Shown: one piece after another, positions 1 through 11,515 of the stretch | How positions within the stretch are numbered: position 1 is the stretch's first letter | Layout of the letters: the number at the start of each line of letters is the position of its first letter | DNA from: Omphiscola glabra | Taxonomy: Eukaryota; Mollusca; Gastropoda; Lymnaeidae | NCBI GenBank assembly: GCA_964017045.1 | Contig: OZ024796.1 | Location: forward strand, 21,475,510-21,539,509 | Direction of reading: 5' to 3' | Length of the DNA stretch: 64,000 nucleotides | Made by a program: the position numbers and the translations under genes | Notes under the pieces: generated by a model | Seen by the model: only the letters and a program-made list of their open reading frames with translations | The model's database searches: none | Told to the model about the DNA's origin: nothing

Positions 1-63
1 CAAATTTCCGTTCAATTTATTTTCCGTTAACGAAATTTCTTTCAATCAAATTTCTGGATACGC
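1..63. mobile_element. Right end of the same long-TIR family, truncated by the window edge
   Basis: CAAATTTCCGTTCAATTTAT and the following bases up to TTTCTGGATACG match the right arm at 34147-34225, with several substitutions. Confidence 0.65.
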
Positions 64-3000
64 TATACAGTGCTTAAATTTTTAAAAATAAGCTTAGTCT
101 ACCTTCATTCAAGTGAATAAACGCTTAGATTAGCCTACTGATTTACTGTACACAAATATATAATATTATAAATCATAATAAATATGCCTGATACTGATAG
201 CCTATATTGAATATGACTTTTTAGTGCGTGCCGTAAGTTAAGTAAGTAGTAAGGTTAGAACCAGGGGGGGGCTACGCCTACTATTCAAACTTCGTCATAT
301 TTATGATTTGCCTTGCTGCTTGCAATTTTAGTAGACTTCAAGAAAAATTGACAATCCCATATTCAGATTAATCATATACTATGAACTCGTCTTACCAAGA
401 ACAAATGTCGACGTCAATCGCAATGTGAACAAACTGACGTTAATTTCTTGTTTAAAGCTTCGACAGATATGCTAGTACTACGTAAAAGTAGTAGCAGGAC
501 ACAAGATAATTCACAGAAATGCCAGCATGTGAGCGAGATCACATGACAAAATGTCGGAAGATCTGTGCTGTGTCACCAACTAACAACCAGTGAGATACGG
601 ATATAGCCTGTTCATACTATTTATACTACAACTACAGTACCGGCGTACATAACTAGTGAATCAGCAGTGAGGCGTTTTTATCGGTGAAGTTTAAAGAAAT
701 AAGTTACTATTAAAGTATATTTCCGAGTGTTAAATATTAGCCAAATAAAAATATAATATAAATAATATTACATCTAACTTTGTTTTGTCACAATGAAATG
801 AATTACTTTAATAATCTAGTAATTGCATAAGAAAACCAGGTTACCAGATAACCAACGGAATCATCTAGAAACAGAATGTACACACCACGCAGTTGTAAAG
901 TCACACAGTTCATGCGCACAGCTAATACCACGTGGAAATGGTTACGGCACGGCAAGGTCAAAAAAGAAAAGCAACGTTTAAACTCAAAAAGACTCCATCG
1001 CAAATAGAATACTTACAATATTATTGGTGATAAATTATTATACTTTTTCCAACATGAGAATCCTAATTCGCTCGCTGAAAACACGAACTATATTACAACT
1101 CAATTGTGCTGCACCATAACCACTGCGTAGGATGTTCAGTATGAATTATGTGGCGAACGAGATGTTGCTCAGTCCTTTATATAGCCGATGACACAAACGC
1201 AGATTAAGCAACATTCGGCTGACGTTTGATCACGTGATGTAAACACCGCCACGACGTTGGTCGGCAGGAAATCCTCTTAGTCACGTACTAAATATAACTT
1301 TCTAGGACACGCCTATTTTGTCTGTTTGTCATTGGAGACATTTCGATAAATTTATCCCTTTCTACGTAGATTCAAGAACTCTTTTTATATTACAAAGAAT
1401 AAAAAATATAATACAATCCTTTTTTAAAAAATATATGTATTTAAAACAAAGTTGCATAGATATCATCAACGCAAGTCTTCGTAAACAAATAATAATTTGA
1501 ACACAAGTTTGTTTAATTATCTGGCCAACTAAGACCGCATGGCATGTTCACGGAATTTGACCTCGTCATTCAGGACACGCCGCTAACACGGAGATGGGAA
1601 GGGCTGTCTCCTCCGCCCTCCCCCGTCGCTTCGTTTTTTTGAGTTATTGAAAGGGGTCATTGGAAAATTTAGCGTCGACCTGATTTTTAGCGTAGCAATT
1701 ATCGCAGTTTGAGAAATATTCCTTTAACTCCTAGATTGTTGTTATAAATTATATACATACAAACATCTTTTTAACCATGTTAAGCACATTTTTAATATAT
1801 AAATGCCACTAGTTGATGTCTTGTAACGTCAATGAAATAAGGTCGTAAATAAATTTTACTTCATATTTTTTTTACCATTCACTAAAAGTTTACCTGTTTT
1901 GAAATGGAATGAACTGAAATATATCATAATATAACAATAATGTGTTTAATTTAAAAAGCTAAGCATAACTCATAATATGAAATGGAAGCCCACATGCACT
2001 TACTCTTCAAAGTGGGTCTGAGTAATGGGCTTGAATGCTAAAAGCGTTGCTTTTTAAACTATGTATTTCATGATGACATAGAATATTGACAATATTGTGT
2101 AATATTGTATTTCCTCGTTCATTCGGAACAAAAATATTTTATATCCCGGATAAAAACCTTAAAATCACTTTTAGGAAAGTTGTAATCTGGAATATCCCCG
2201 AATATTCAATAGGAGTTAATAGGATGGAATCCCTGCGCTTTGAGCCAATCAACGCTAGGTATTTCTGGAAAGGTCAACTGTTAATAGTCCGCTAAATGTT
2301 TTGTGAATGTGCACTATCACATGACTGTTAGTAATACGTCGGTCGTCTCATGTACACACTGGCGTCACACGATCAACAATACATCCTTATCACGGCGTTA
2401 CTACCCACGCTGGTTTAGTCTCCACCCCCTTCTAACTTCTACCGGCTTGGTGTTGTTTTTTTTTCAACGAACCTCCTTGTCTCGTGTGTCGTCTAACGGG
2501 TTTTAAGCCTTGAGATATAAGACACAAGTTGTTGTTTTTGAACGTCTGAAGGTCAATGACACCGAGGTGTGTACTCCCTTTGGAATACACAAGTATATAT
2601 AATGACACGAATGTCATCTACATTTAGGTCACAAGGTCTATACTATGGTTATTAACGGAACATATTTAAATAAATGAAAGATCATACAATGCTGGTAGTA
2701 GTAATTGGTACTAAACTTATAGGGGAAATATGGAAATGTGTCATTAATGCCTAACTTATAGTAATAGATTATATTGGGTATATAATATGTATTGTGATTT
2801 ATTTATTTATTTATGAAATTGATCAGGGATGCTTTATACTTTATAATAATTGATAAATTCAAATTCGGTTTATCTGTTCAATTTTCCAGCAGTTGTATTC
2901 TGAAGTTAGATGTTGGTATGTGTGGCTTTAGTGCTTGGAAGAGTAGGCCCTTATGCTTATAGTATAGATTATTGGTTATAGCAATAAAGAAGAAAAAACA

Positions 3001-3247
3001 AACCCTCGTCAATATAATAGATGAATAAAATGACAATGCACAAAGCTCCAATGCCGGAAAAAGCGGCCAACGTGGCTATCTATACGTAAACATAAATTTA
3101 GCTTTACCAGTAACATAGCTATGAGAAACTAGAGTAGAATGTAAAGCTCGGTACCTAATCTTTTTGTTTAAAATAAACTCTATGTGAAGAAAAGCATCAG
3201 TTGTTGACGGGTTGGAGGCTGCAGTGAAGGGAAAGATAAATAGCATC
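64..3247. other. No gene recognised
   Basis: AT-rich DNA without a convincing exon. There is a TATA-like string (TTTATATAGC) near 1177 and an E-box (GATCACGTGATG) near 1229, but no coding sequence is attached to them. Confidence 0.5.
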
Positions 3248-3255
3248 CGTCTAAC

Positions 3256-3466
3256 CAGGGCCGTGTCGAGGTAAAGCGGCGCCCGGGACGAAGCCTGAAG
3301 GTGCCGCCCGGGGCAAGAAATTTTAGCGCCCCTTGTCTTTGTGAAGTACGTGGGATTTTATCGTTTAATTTACTATTGAGGTCCTAGTTATCTCAAGGCG
3401 ATTTCGGTGCCGCCACCCCACCCCGTTATCACCAGGGGAGAGTGCCCCCTTCGCCCCCTGGCCCTG
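3256..3466. mobile_element. hAT-type MITE
   Basis: Begins CAGGGCCGTGTCGAGG and ends CCCCCTGGCCCTG, with short inverted ends. It is flanked by 8-bp direct repeats CGTCTAAC (3248-3255) and TGTCTAAC (3467-3474). An 8-bp duplication is the hAT signature. GC-rich internal 'gcgccc' modules resemble those at 7876 and 36838. Confidence 0.7.
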
Positions 3467-4260
3467 TGTCTAACTGATTAATGGAACTAATTCATAGCAA
3501 CGAAATTTCTATGAAACTTTGAGATGTGGAAGATTCTACCAAACCGAAATGCCACCTGACACTGACATGAGGTTAATCTCATGAAGGTCAACATAGAGCT
3601 AAAAATGTGTGCATGAAAGCTAAACGTTATACAGAGTACACGAAAATTCAAAAGTTACCTGAAATTGCGAGCTGGTAGCGAATATTTGGCTATGCCGAGA
3701 GAAGACAGATTTTTAATTTTATAGGCGGTCTTCAAACCGAGCTGGATTGACGTCACGAAATTAGCGTCGTAATACGCTATGATGATAGTTTCGGTGTTTG
3801 GATAAAAGATATGTTGTTAGACACTTCTTGTAGCTTAGAGTTAGTAGAATTAGAATCGACTGTTCTCGGTATTTGGACTAGATTTTGCCCATAGCCACGG
3901 GGTTTTTTACATAGGTGCGGTAGGACTTACTCTCTAACTAGAAATTGCTTGACATGCGAATTCTCGTTACGAAACCAGACTAGCGATTTACAAATAAACC
4001 ATTGCCCGAAATCGACCTTCTATATCACTTTTTAAAAATTTAACTGCGGCGAAATTCGGCAACTGGTTGTATAAACTTGTTTCAACACATGTCCACAGCT
4101 AGAGGAGTTTTAATTTAACCACGGACAACCATCGTCAGAAATTGCAATAAAAAGTTTGTGTGCGTGTGTGGGTGGGAGGTGTATATTATACTCCACCTCC
4201 GTGGACAAATCCTAATTCATCCATGTTGACAACTTTGTACAATATATTGTCACTATTATG

Positions 4261-4373
4261 AGGTCATTTTTGTGGGAGTATTGGGTCATTTGTGTGGGAG
4301 TATTAGGTCATTTGTGTGGGAGTATTAGGTCATTTGTGTGGGAGTATAAGTTCATTTGTGTGGGAGTATTAGG
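4261..4373. repeat. Minisatellite, 22-bp unit, about 5 copies
   Basis: Unit AGGTCATTTGTGTGGGAGTA plus TT. Confidence 0.9.
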
Positions 4374-5645
4374 GCTTACGTCATCGTACAAAGGCCACCA
4401 AAATATATATAATAAAATATTTGATTTTGATAACTTTTTTGAAAATGTAAACGAAAAAAACAATAGTGTCAAATATTTCTATCAGAAAAAGAATTGCAAT
4501 GGTGAGTAATGGTGACTTTGCGGACTGTAACTGTAAGTAATGGGGATCAGTCACGTGGCTTACGACGTGTACTTGTATCACGAGACAGCGTGAACCTCGG
4601 CACAATATTATTATTATTAGGACGTTTTGCTGTGGTGGTGGCTTGCAGCTATTTTTAATCACAAGCCTCGATTATATCGTTATGGGCCGCTCTTCTCTTG
4701 TGGTTGTGACACGTAAACAAATTGACAAGGAATCGCGAAGAGATGAGATTATCGGGGGGGGGGGGGGTGCTTGTCTAACAATTATGTAATAAACAAAAAG
4801 AGAATGGGTGTGTAAAGAGAGGTATTGTGTGTAGGAATTGCAAAAACCACCTTGATTTTTTTTTTTAAATAATCATTTTTAATTATAATATATTTATAAC
4901 TGTGTTGCTGCTATATAAACTTAATGTTGTGGGCTGCTTTTGTGTGCCGTTTTGTGGGCTTTTTTTTTTTTGGTTTCTTTTTAACAAAACGGGAAAAAAG
5001 TAATGGAGAAGTGCTGTGCAATTTATGGGGGGGGGGGGGGGGAAACAACTAAAATGCGTGGTGTGAAAAATGCTACTGACAATTGGTCAAAAACTGCTCT
5101 TATAACTCGTGGAAATCTTTGCTATCATGTGGGGCTGTTGGATAGGGGGAAAAGTGTGTGTGTGTGTGGGGGGGGGGGGGGTCAACTAGACCATGTTGTT
5201 TAGGATTCATATTTAAAGCGGCCAAAAATTATACGATTCATCTAGAGACAATTTAAAAAGAACGTTTTTTTTTCGAACTTAATCAGAAATTAATGAAAAT
5301 TTGTTGTTGTTTTTTTAAATTTAAACTTGATATTTTTTGAGAATTTGTTACATTTTTGTTTGTATATCTGTAGATGTAAAGTGTAATAGTGGAAGGGGTG
5401 CGTTCAGGCTGTAAAGGAGCCCGGGATTCTATCTCCGAGACATAATTCTGCCTTTTTTTAATATATTAAGCTTTGAGAACAGAGCATGCACGTCCTTCTG
5501 ACTGGGATTGTGTTGCGATTATTTCAAAAAATGGTTTATATAGTAGACGCACTGTCATAATTATAAACGCCAATCAGGTCGTCTGCAGATAAAAGTCATA
5601 TTCTTACTTGACGGATGGAACTCATTTTTATTCACGAAACCGGGG
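4374..5645. other. No gene recognised; G-homopolymer runs
   Basis: Contains runs of 13 or more G at 4754, about 5028 and about 5168, and AT-rich filler. The small open frames here run through the G tracts and are not credible. Confidence 0.5.
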
Positions 5646-5732
5646 CCAGCAGCACGAGAACTGGGCCCGCAGCACGAGAACCGGGCCCACAGTACGAGAA
5701 CCGGGCCCGCAGCACGAGAACCGGGCCCGCAG
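5646..5732. repeat. Minisatellite, 20-bp unit, about 4 copies
   Basis: Unit CAGCACGAGAACCGGGCCCG, GC-rich against an AT-rich background. Confidence 0.85.
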
Positions 5733-6613
5733 GGCGATGGTTGAACGTTCCAAACACTTATTTATCAATTATTTTGTTCTTGCCTTGGAATAGGATCCGT
5801 GTCAACAACATCACGGACCCCTTTTATACAGACGCTGCATTTGTATAAACAGAACAATTTTGTTAAAACGCGGAGTTACAATAGATATAATATATATATG
5901 AGAATGGCACACAGGTCGATGTTTGGGGAAATATTTTGTTTATTGCTGGGGCGACGAGACGATCAGGAGTGAATGACAGTAATCGTGGGGGGGGGGGGGG
6001 TAGGCTGTGGCGACATTGATGGGAAAGCAGAAGACGAGCCACTACTGAAATACATCCGTATGGAATGGGCCCACCTAGAGGTAGTTCTCACACAAACAAT
6101 TACCCCCCCCCCGGCCCATTGTGTCAGCGACGCCACCGGTCGTAACGTAAAAAAAAGTTGCCAAAATAATAACTAAAATTAACAGGCAGCCATCTCTCAC
6201 ACAGTTTTAATGATAAACGTTAAATTTATTAAATAACGACACACAACTGCACTTGTGGGTCAAAACAGACGGTATTTGTTATTTATCTTATATCGTTTCA
6301 ATGACCCCCCTCCCTCCCCCACCCGACTGTTGATTTGAGACAAGTCATGGTGACTGGCATTATGGAGACCACCAAGATACTTGGAAATGCTTGTGATTTA
6401 GCCAGGTCGTTGGGGAAAAAACAAGAGTGAGTTCGACTTGTCGCAGTGAAATGATTCATCAACGGGAAAATCCAAATCGATTTGACCGATTTTCTTTTCC
6501 CTTCAGTTTGATAAGAGTTGAGCATTGAGCTGAATGTGTCGCATCGCCAAATTATTGCGCATCATCAGATGCAGACTGTTGACACAGGATGAAGACTAAG
6601 TCTGTGAAAGCGT
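5733..6613. other. No gene recognised
   Basis: Includes a G run at about 5987-6000 and a short C run near 6104. No exon seen. Confidence 0.5.
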
Positions 6614-6850
6614 TTGATTGTGGGACAATCACTTAAGTCACATAATGAAAGTAACTGATTGTGGGACACACTAAAGTCACACAATGAAAATCTCTGATTG
6701 TGGGACACACTAAAGTCACATAATGAAAGTCTCTGATTGTGGGACACACTAAAGTCACATAATGAAAGTCTCTGATTGTGGGACACAGTCACACAATGAA
6801 AGTCTCTGATTGTGGGACACACTAAAGTCACATAATGAAAGTAACTGATT
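6614..6850. repeat. Minisatellite, about 39-bp unit, 6 copies
   Basis: Unit contains TGATTGTGGGACACACTAAA, then GTCACATAATGAAAGTCTC. One unit is shortened. Confidence 0.9.
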
Positions 6851-7721
6851 TTTAGAAACACACTAAAGCGTAGTGGTGGTGATTTGTAAGGCTTAGGGTG
6901 TCGTATATATAAGGTGGTGGCACCGTGAGATGGTGGTGTCGTGAGATTGCGGATGCCGTGTAGGGTGTGGTGCCGTGAAATAGCGGCATCAAAGTGGGAC
7001 ACTGAGTTTCAACAAGTAAAACTGGTTTATATATTATATTATATACACAGTTTAAGAAGAGATGAGCACCTCGCGCTGTCCTCTCGGTGTTGGTTGAATT
7101 GAAAGGGATGCACATGTTCAGTGATGCCGTCGGGTGAAGTTAGATCTCACTCCCCATCTTCACTCCTGCTTGTCATGAAGTGATACTCAAGTGATGGCCT
7201 GGTTGTCTCACGTCTGGGTTGTCAACGGGACATTAGGACTATATAAGATTCTATGTGGCTATAGACGGTTGTATAAAAATGTAGACGATTTTAGAACTCT
7301 ATAGAAGAATAATGAAGACTATTTCGTTTTTAGAATCTACAAGTTAGAATAATTGATTGGACTTTAGCAGTGCTACTCAAAATTTTCTATACCCAGCACC
7401 TTCCAAAAGTATTTGACAATATATAGTCTCGCAGCCTCCACATATTGATTTACTATAAAAGTTACAATGTATTTTTTAATTTGAAAATGAACTTTTTTAC
7501 AATTTTACTTGAGTTAAAAAGAGAACTGTCGACCTTAGAAAATAAACTTGTCACTTATGACATAACAGAAATCGTAAATTAAAAAAAAATGTTTAAAAAT
7601 ATATTTTATTTGAAAAGCTACTGTCTGCTCTATTCTTAAATCCCCTTTCTTCGTACGGTACCCGCCCAAAGACCCTTTTTTTAAAAAAATGCCTTCTCGC
7701 ACATGGCGCTGGTGCGAACAT
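6851..7721. other. No gene recognised
   Basis: AT-rich, no credible exon. Confidence 0.45.
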
Positions 7722-8068
7722 CGTTATAGACAGAGACAAAGATGGGAAGATAACATCAAAGAATGGACGGGATTAAAACGAGGCGATGCTATGCATAGGG
7801 CAGGAGACCGAGAGGAATGGAGAAGAATAGTTTTTATGTCATCTGTGGCGCCCCAACGATCGAAAGACTACGGGACAGTGGCGTAGCGAGCTTAACTCGC
7901 GCCCGGGGCACAATACCTTTTTAGCGCCCCCCATATTCGAAAACCATACAATATTATAGTAAAATATACCATTTGGCGCCCCTTTGTGAGTAGCGCCCGG
8001 GACATGGTGCCCCCCTCCCCCCCCCCCCCCGCACTACGCCACTGCTACGGGACATGATGATGATGATG
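7722..8068 (+). pseudogene. LINE 3' end (reverse transcriptase C-terminal tail), interrupted by a MITE
   Basis: A plus-strand frame reads RQRWEDNIKEWTGLKRGDAM through EEWRRIVFMSSVAPQRSKD, the typical C-terminal tail of non-LTR retrotransposon ORF2 proteins, followed by the (GAT)n end. The same tail occurs at 42438-42597. The 5' part is missing. An intact hAT-type MITE (7876-8044) splits its last bases. Confidence 0.8.
7876..8044. mobile_element. hAT-type MITE nested in a LINE tail
   Basis: Begins CAGTGGCGTAGCG and ends CACTACGCCACTG. It is flanked by a perfect 8-bp duplication, CTACGGGA (7868-7875 and 8045-8052). Removing it restores ACTACGGGACATGATGATG, which matches ACTAAGGGACATGATGATG at 42570-42590, an independent empty-site proof. 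Confidence 0.9.
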
Positions 8069-8162
8069 TTGATGAATATAATTCACTATAAAAAATTATG
8101 ATGTAATAGTGGGCTCAATAGCGCAAAAAAATACAAAAAAGAAGAAAGAAAATCTTAATAAG

Positions 8163-8548
8163 GGATTACGATGAGTCACTTCCTTGTTTTGTCACGTGAT
8201 ACGTACCAGCCATTGGTAGGCTTTCTGCTACACATAACAACACATAACAACAGATAACAGCTGATCAGCCATTGCCATTATCATTAAGTTTAAAGCACAA
8301 TGTTTGTCTCCATCAGCGCTTCCCCAGTGTTAATTAAAAATTTTACTTTTCAAAATATTCTTGAATACACGCGTTTCTTTAAATGCCATTCATTAAATGT
8401 GACAATAATTATAATTCAGTTATGATTAAAGGAAGAAAGTTGTTTGAAGAAAAATTTGTGAGCGACTAGTGTGTTGCAGACAGCCTACCGGAAGTCTTAC
8501 TCGTACTTACGCTTATCACGTGACAAAACAATCGACTCATCGTAGTCC
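8163..8548. mobile_element. Element with about 40-bp terminal inverted repeats
   Basis: The left end GGATTACGATGAGTC with TGTTTTGTCACGTGATA further in pairs with the right end, whose reverse complement reads GGACTACGATGAGTC and TGTTTTGTCACGTGATA. It is 386 bp long with no coding capacity. The superfamily is unknown; long TIRs would fit a MULE-like MITE. No clear target duplication was seen. Confidence 0.65.
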
Positions 8549-8961
8549 ATTGCGCTCAAGGAGATGCTTAATTATAATAATACGGCAAGCGGGTTTAGTG
8601 CGTAATATTAATTTTTTTTAACGAAAATTAAAATTGTCTCAATATTTATAAGATGTAATAAGTCTTCATTTTAAAAAGGGAGTGGAACGTCAGTATATTA
8701 TTATAGTTCAGGGGCGTGGGAGGAAAAAAAAAAGATTTTTGCGGGGGCGTACCTTGTGTGGAGGGGTGTAGCACTATTTTGTTATTCTTAAAAAGTCCTT
8801 TACTCGAGTGTATGTTTTGTCCAGTAACTTTAGTAGATGGAGTATAGTACTACAAAATGATACTACTTAAACGTTAATAATATAATAATAAATAAGATGA
8901 TTTACGACTATATTATGTTTTTTAAGACGACCGTTTATCACTATATATATTAAAAATAAGT
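8549..8961. other. No gene recognised
   Basis: AT-rich, nothing identified. Confidence 0.45.
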
Positions 8962-9246
8962 CTGTTGAAGACGATAGAAGTCTATAGTCTTCTACAAAAG
9001 AAGTCTATAGAAGACTATAGGAGACAATAGAAGGCAAATAGAAGTCTATTGAAGACTATAGAAGACGATAGAAGACAATAGAAGACTATAGAAGACAATA
9101 GAAGACTATAGAAGACAATAGAAGGCAATAGAAGACAATAGAAGACTATAAAAGTCTATAGAAGACTATAGAAGACGATGAAAGACTATAGAAGACTATA
9201 GAAGACGGTATAAGTCTATAGAAGACTATAGAAGTCTATAGACTAT
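8962..9246. repeat. Simple decamer repeat
   Basis: Degenerate repeats of GAAGACTATA and GAAGACAATA for nearly 290 bp; purine-rich on the plus strand. Confidence 0.9.
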
Positions 9247-9463
9247 AGTTGCAGTATAGTCGAATATAACACCATGGCGGCATATATGTTGGCTGATCGC
9301 GTATATAACTATATGATTTCTTTGCTACGTATATTATAAAAGTTATGTGTATGGTAGACAAGGAACCCATATCAAACCCTTCACATACAAGCAGTGCCCC
9401 ATGGGGTGGGGGAGATGAGGCGTGACCTCCGTTTGATAAGGCCTAACGTTGTCTTTGTGCGGG

Positions 9464-10363
9464 TCCCTCTTACATGACATCAGTCGTGACATTGCCATAG
9501 TGCTACCTCTTACATGACATCAGTCGTGACATTGCCTTAGAGCTACCTCTTACATGACATCAGTCATGACATTGACATTGCCTTAGTGCTACCTCTTACA
9601 TGACATCAGTCGTGACATTGCCATAGTGCTACCTCTTACATGACATCAGTCGTGATATTGCCATAGTGCTACCTCTTACATGACATCAGTCGTGACATTG
9701 CCTTAGTGCTACCTCTTACATGACATCAGTCGTGACATTGCCTTAGTGCTACCTCTTACATGACATCAGTCATGACATTGACATTGCCTTAGTGCTACCT
9801 CTTACATGAAATCAGTCGTGACATTGCCTTAGTGCTACCTCTTACATGACATCAGTCGTGACATTGCCTTAGTGCTACCTCTTACATGACATCAGTCGTG
9901 ACATTGCCTTAGTGCTACCTCTTACATGACATCAGTCGTGACATTGCCATAGTGCTACCTCTTACATGACATCAGTCATGACATTGACATTGCCTTAGTG
10001 CTACCTCTTACATGACATCAGTCGTGACATTGCCTTAGTGCTACCTCTTACATGACATCAGTCGTGACAATGCCATAGTGCTACCTCTTACATGACATCA
10101 GTCGTGACATTGCCTTAGTGCTACCTCTTACATGACATCAGTCGTGACATTGCCTTAGTGCTACCTCTTACATGACATCAGTCGTGACATTGCCTTAGTG
10201 CTACCTCTTACATGACATCAGTCGTGACATTGCCATAGTGCTACCTCTTACATGACAACAGTCGTGACATTGCCTTGTACTATAACCTCTTACATGACAT
10301 CAGTCGTGACAGTGCCTTGTGCTACCTCTTACATGACATCAGTAGTGACATGGCCTTGTGCTC
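9464..10363. repeat. Minisatellite, 40-bp unit, about 22 copies with higher-order structure
   Basis: Unit CTTACATGACATCAGTCGTG, then ACATTGCCTTAGTGCTACCT. A 46-bp variant with CATGACATTGACATTGCC recurs at exact 206-bp spacing (9561, 9767, 9973). Confidence 0.95.
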
Positions 10364-10502
10364 ACAAACCCAGTGACGCCCCTCTTCCGGAAGTGGTCAA
10401 TTGATATTGGTCACGTAAGGGGGTCACTTGTGGTCACCCGATTACACCGTTAACCAGGAGTGTATACAGAAGGTGGATTTGATCTGAGTGGTGACAGCCA
10501 GG

Positions 10503-10880
10503 GGCGGAGAGCTCAGTTACAGTTACAGAGGGATGTAATCTCGCGGCAGGGAGCTCAGGTACAGTTACAGAGGGATGTAATCTGGCGGCAGGGAGCTCAG
10601 TTACAGTTACAGAGGGATGTAATCTCGCGGCAGGGAGCTCAGTTGCAGTTACAGAGGGATGTAATCTTGCGGCAGGGAGCTCAGTTACAGTTACATGGGA
10701 TGTAATCTCGCGGCAGGGAGCTCAGTTACAGTTACATGGGATGTAATCTCGCGGCAGGGAGCTCAGTTACAGTTACAGAGGGATGTAATCTCGCGGCAGG
10801 GAGCTCAGTTATAGTTACAGAGGGATGTAATCTCGCGGCAGGGAGCTCAGTTACAGTTACAGAGGGATGTAATCTCGCGG
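10503..10880. repeat. Minisatellite, about 42-bp unit, 9 copies
   Basis: Unit GGGATGTAATCTCGCGGCAG, then GGAGCTCAGTTACAGTTACAGA; two copies carry a short deletion. It starts about 140 bp after the 40-bp array ends. Confidence 0.95.
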
Positions 10881-11000
10881 TACACTTGATAACACGGTGA
10901 TACAAGGGCTAATCTCTGACGAGTTTAGCTGGTGTGTCGACCGCGACACGTCATTTATCTCACGGATGAAGTCGACGTCCAAGATGGGTGAAGCGAACAG

Positions 11001-11111
11001 CCAAGGTGGGTGCAGTGGTCGTCCAATGGACGCCAAGGTGGGTGCAGTGGTCGTCCAAGGACGCCAAGGTGCATGCAGTGGTCGTCCAAGGACACCAAGG
11101 TGGATGCAGTG
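11001..11111. repeat. Minisatellite, 31-bp unit, about 3.6 copies
   Basis: Unit CCAAGGTGGGTGCAGTGGTC, then GTCCAAGGACG. Confidence 0.85.
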
Positions 11112-11340
11112 AACAGTCAAGTTTGGAATATATGTTTTGATGGGGATAATGGTGGTTCAACCTTTGTGGTCACGATGAGCTCCTGTACGGTGTACACTGT
11201 TAGCAGGCACAGGGAAAGGTTGAAGTCTGGGTTGCGAGGTTTGCGACATTGATAAGGTGCATTGGGAAAGGTGTACGAAAGTTTTCCCAGCTAGAAATGT
11301 CGGACTCTGACAATGATGATTACTGTTCAGTTGTCAAAAA

Positions 11341-11515
11341 CACCCTCCTCTCTTAACACTTTTGACCTTCTCAAGCACACCCTCCTCTTAGCACTATTGA
11401 CCTTCTAAAGCACACCCTCCTCTTAGAACTATTGACCTTTTAAAGCACACCCTCCTCTTATCACTATTGACCTTCTAAAGCACACTCTCCTATTAGCTTT
11501 ATTGAATTTTTAAAA
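11341..11515. repeat. Minisatellite, about 34-bp unit, 5 copies
   Basis: Unit CACCCTCCTCTTAGCACTAT, then TGACCTTCTAAAGCA; the copies diverge towards the right. Confidence 0.85.

Noticed and set aside
9464..10363. CRISPR-like array
   Set aside because: Direct repeats are head-to-tail without unique spacers, and the DNA is clearly eukaryotic.
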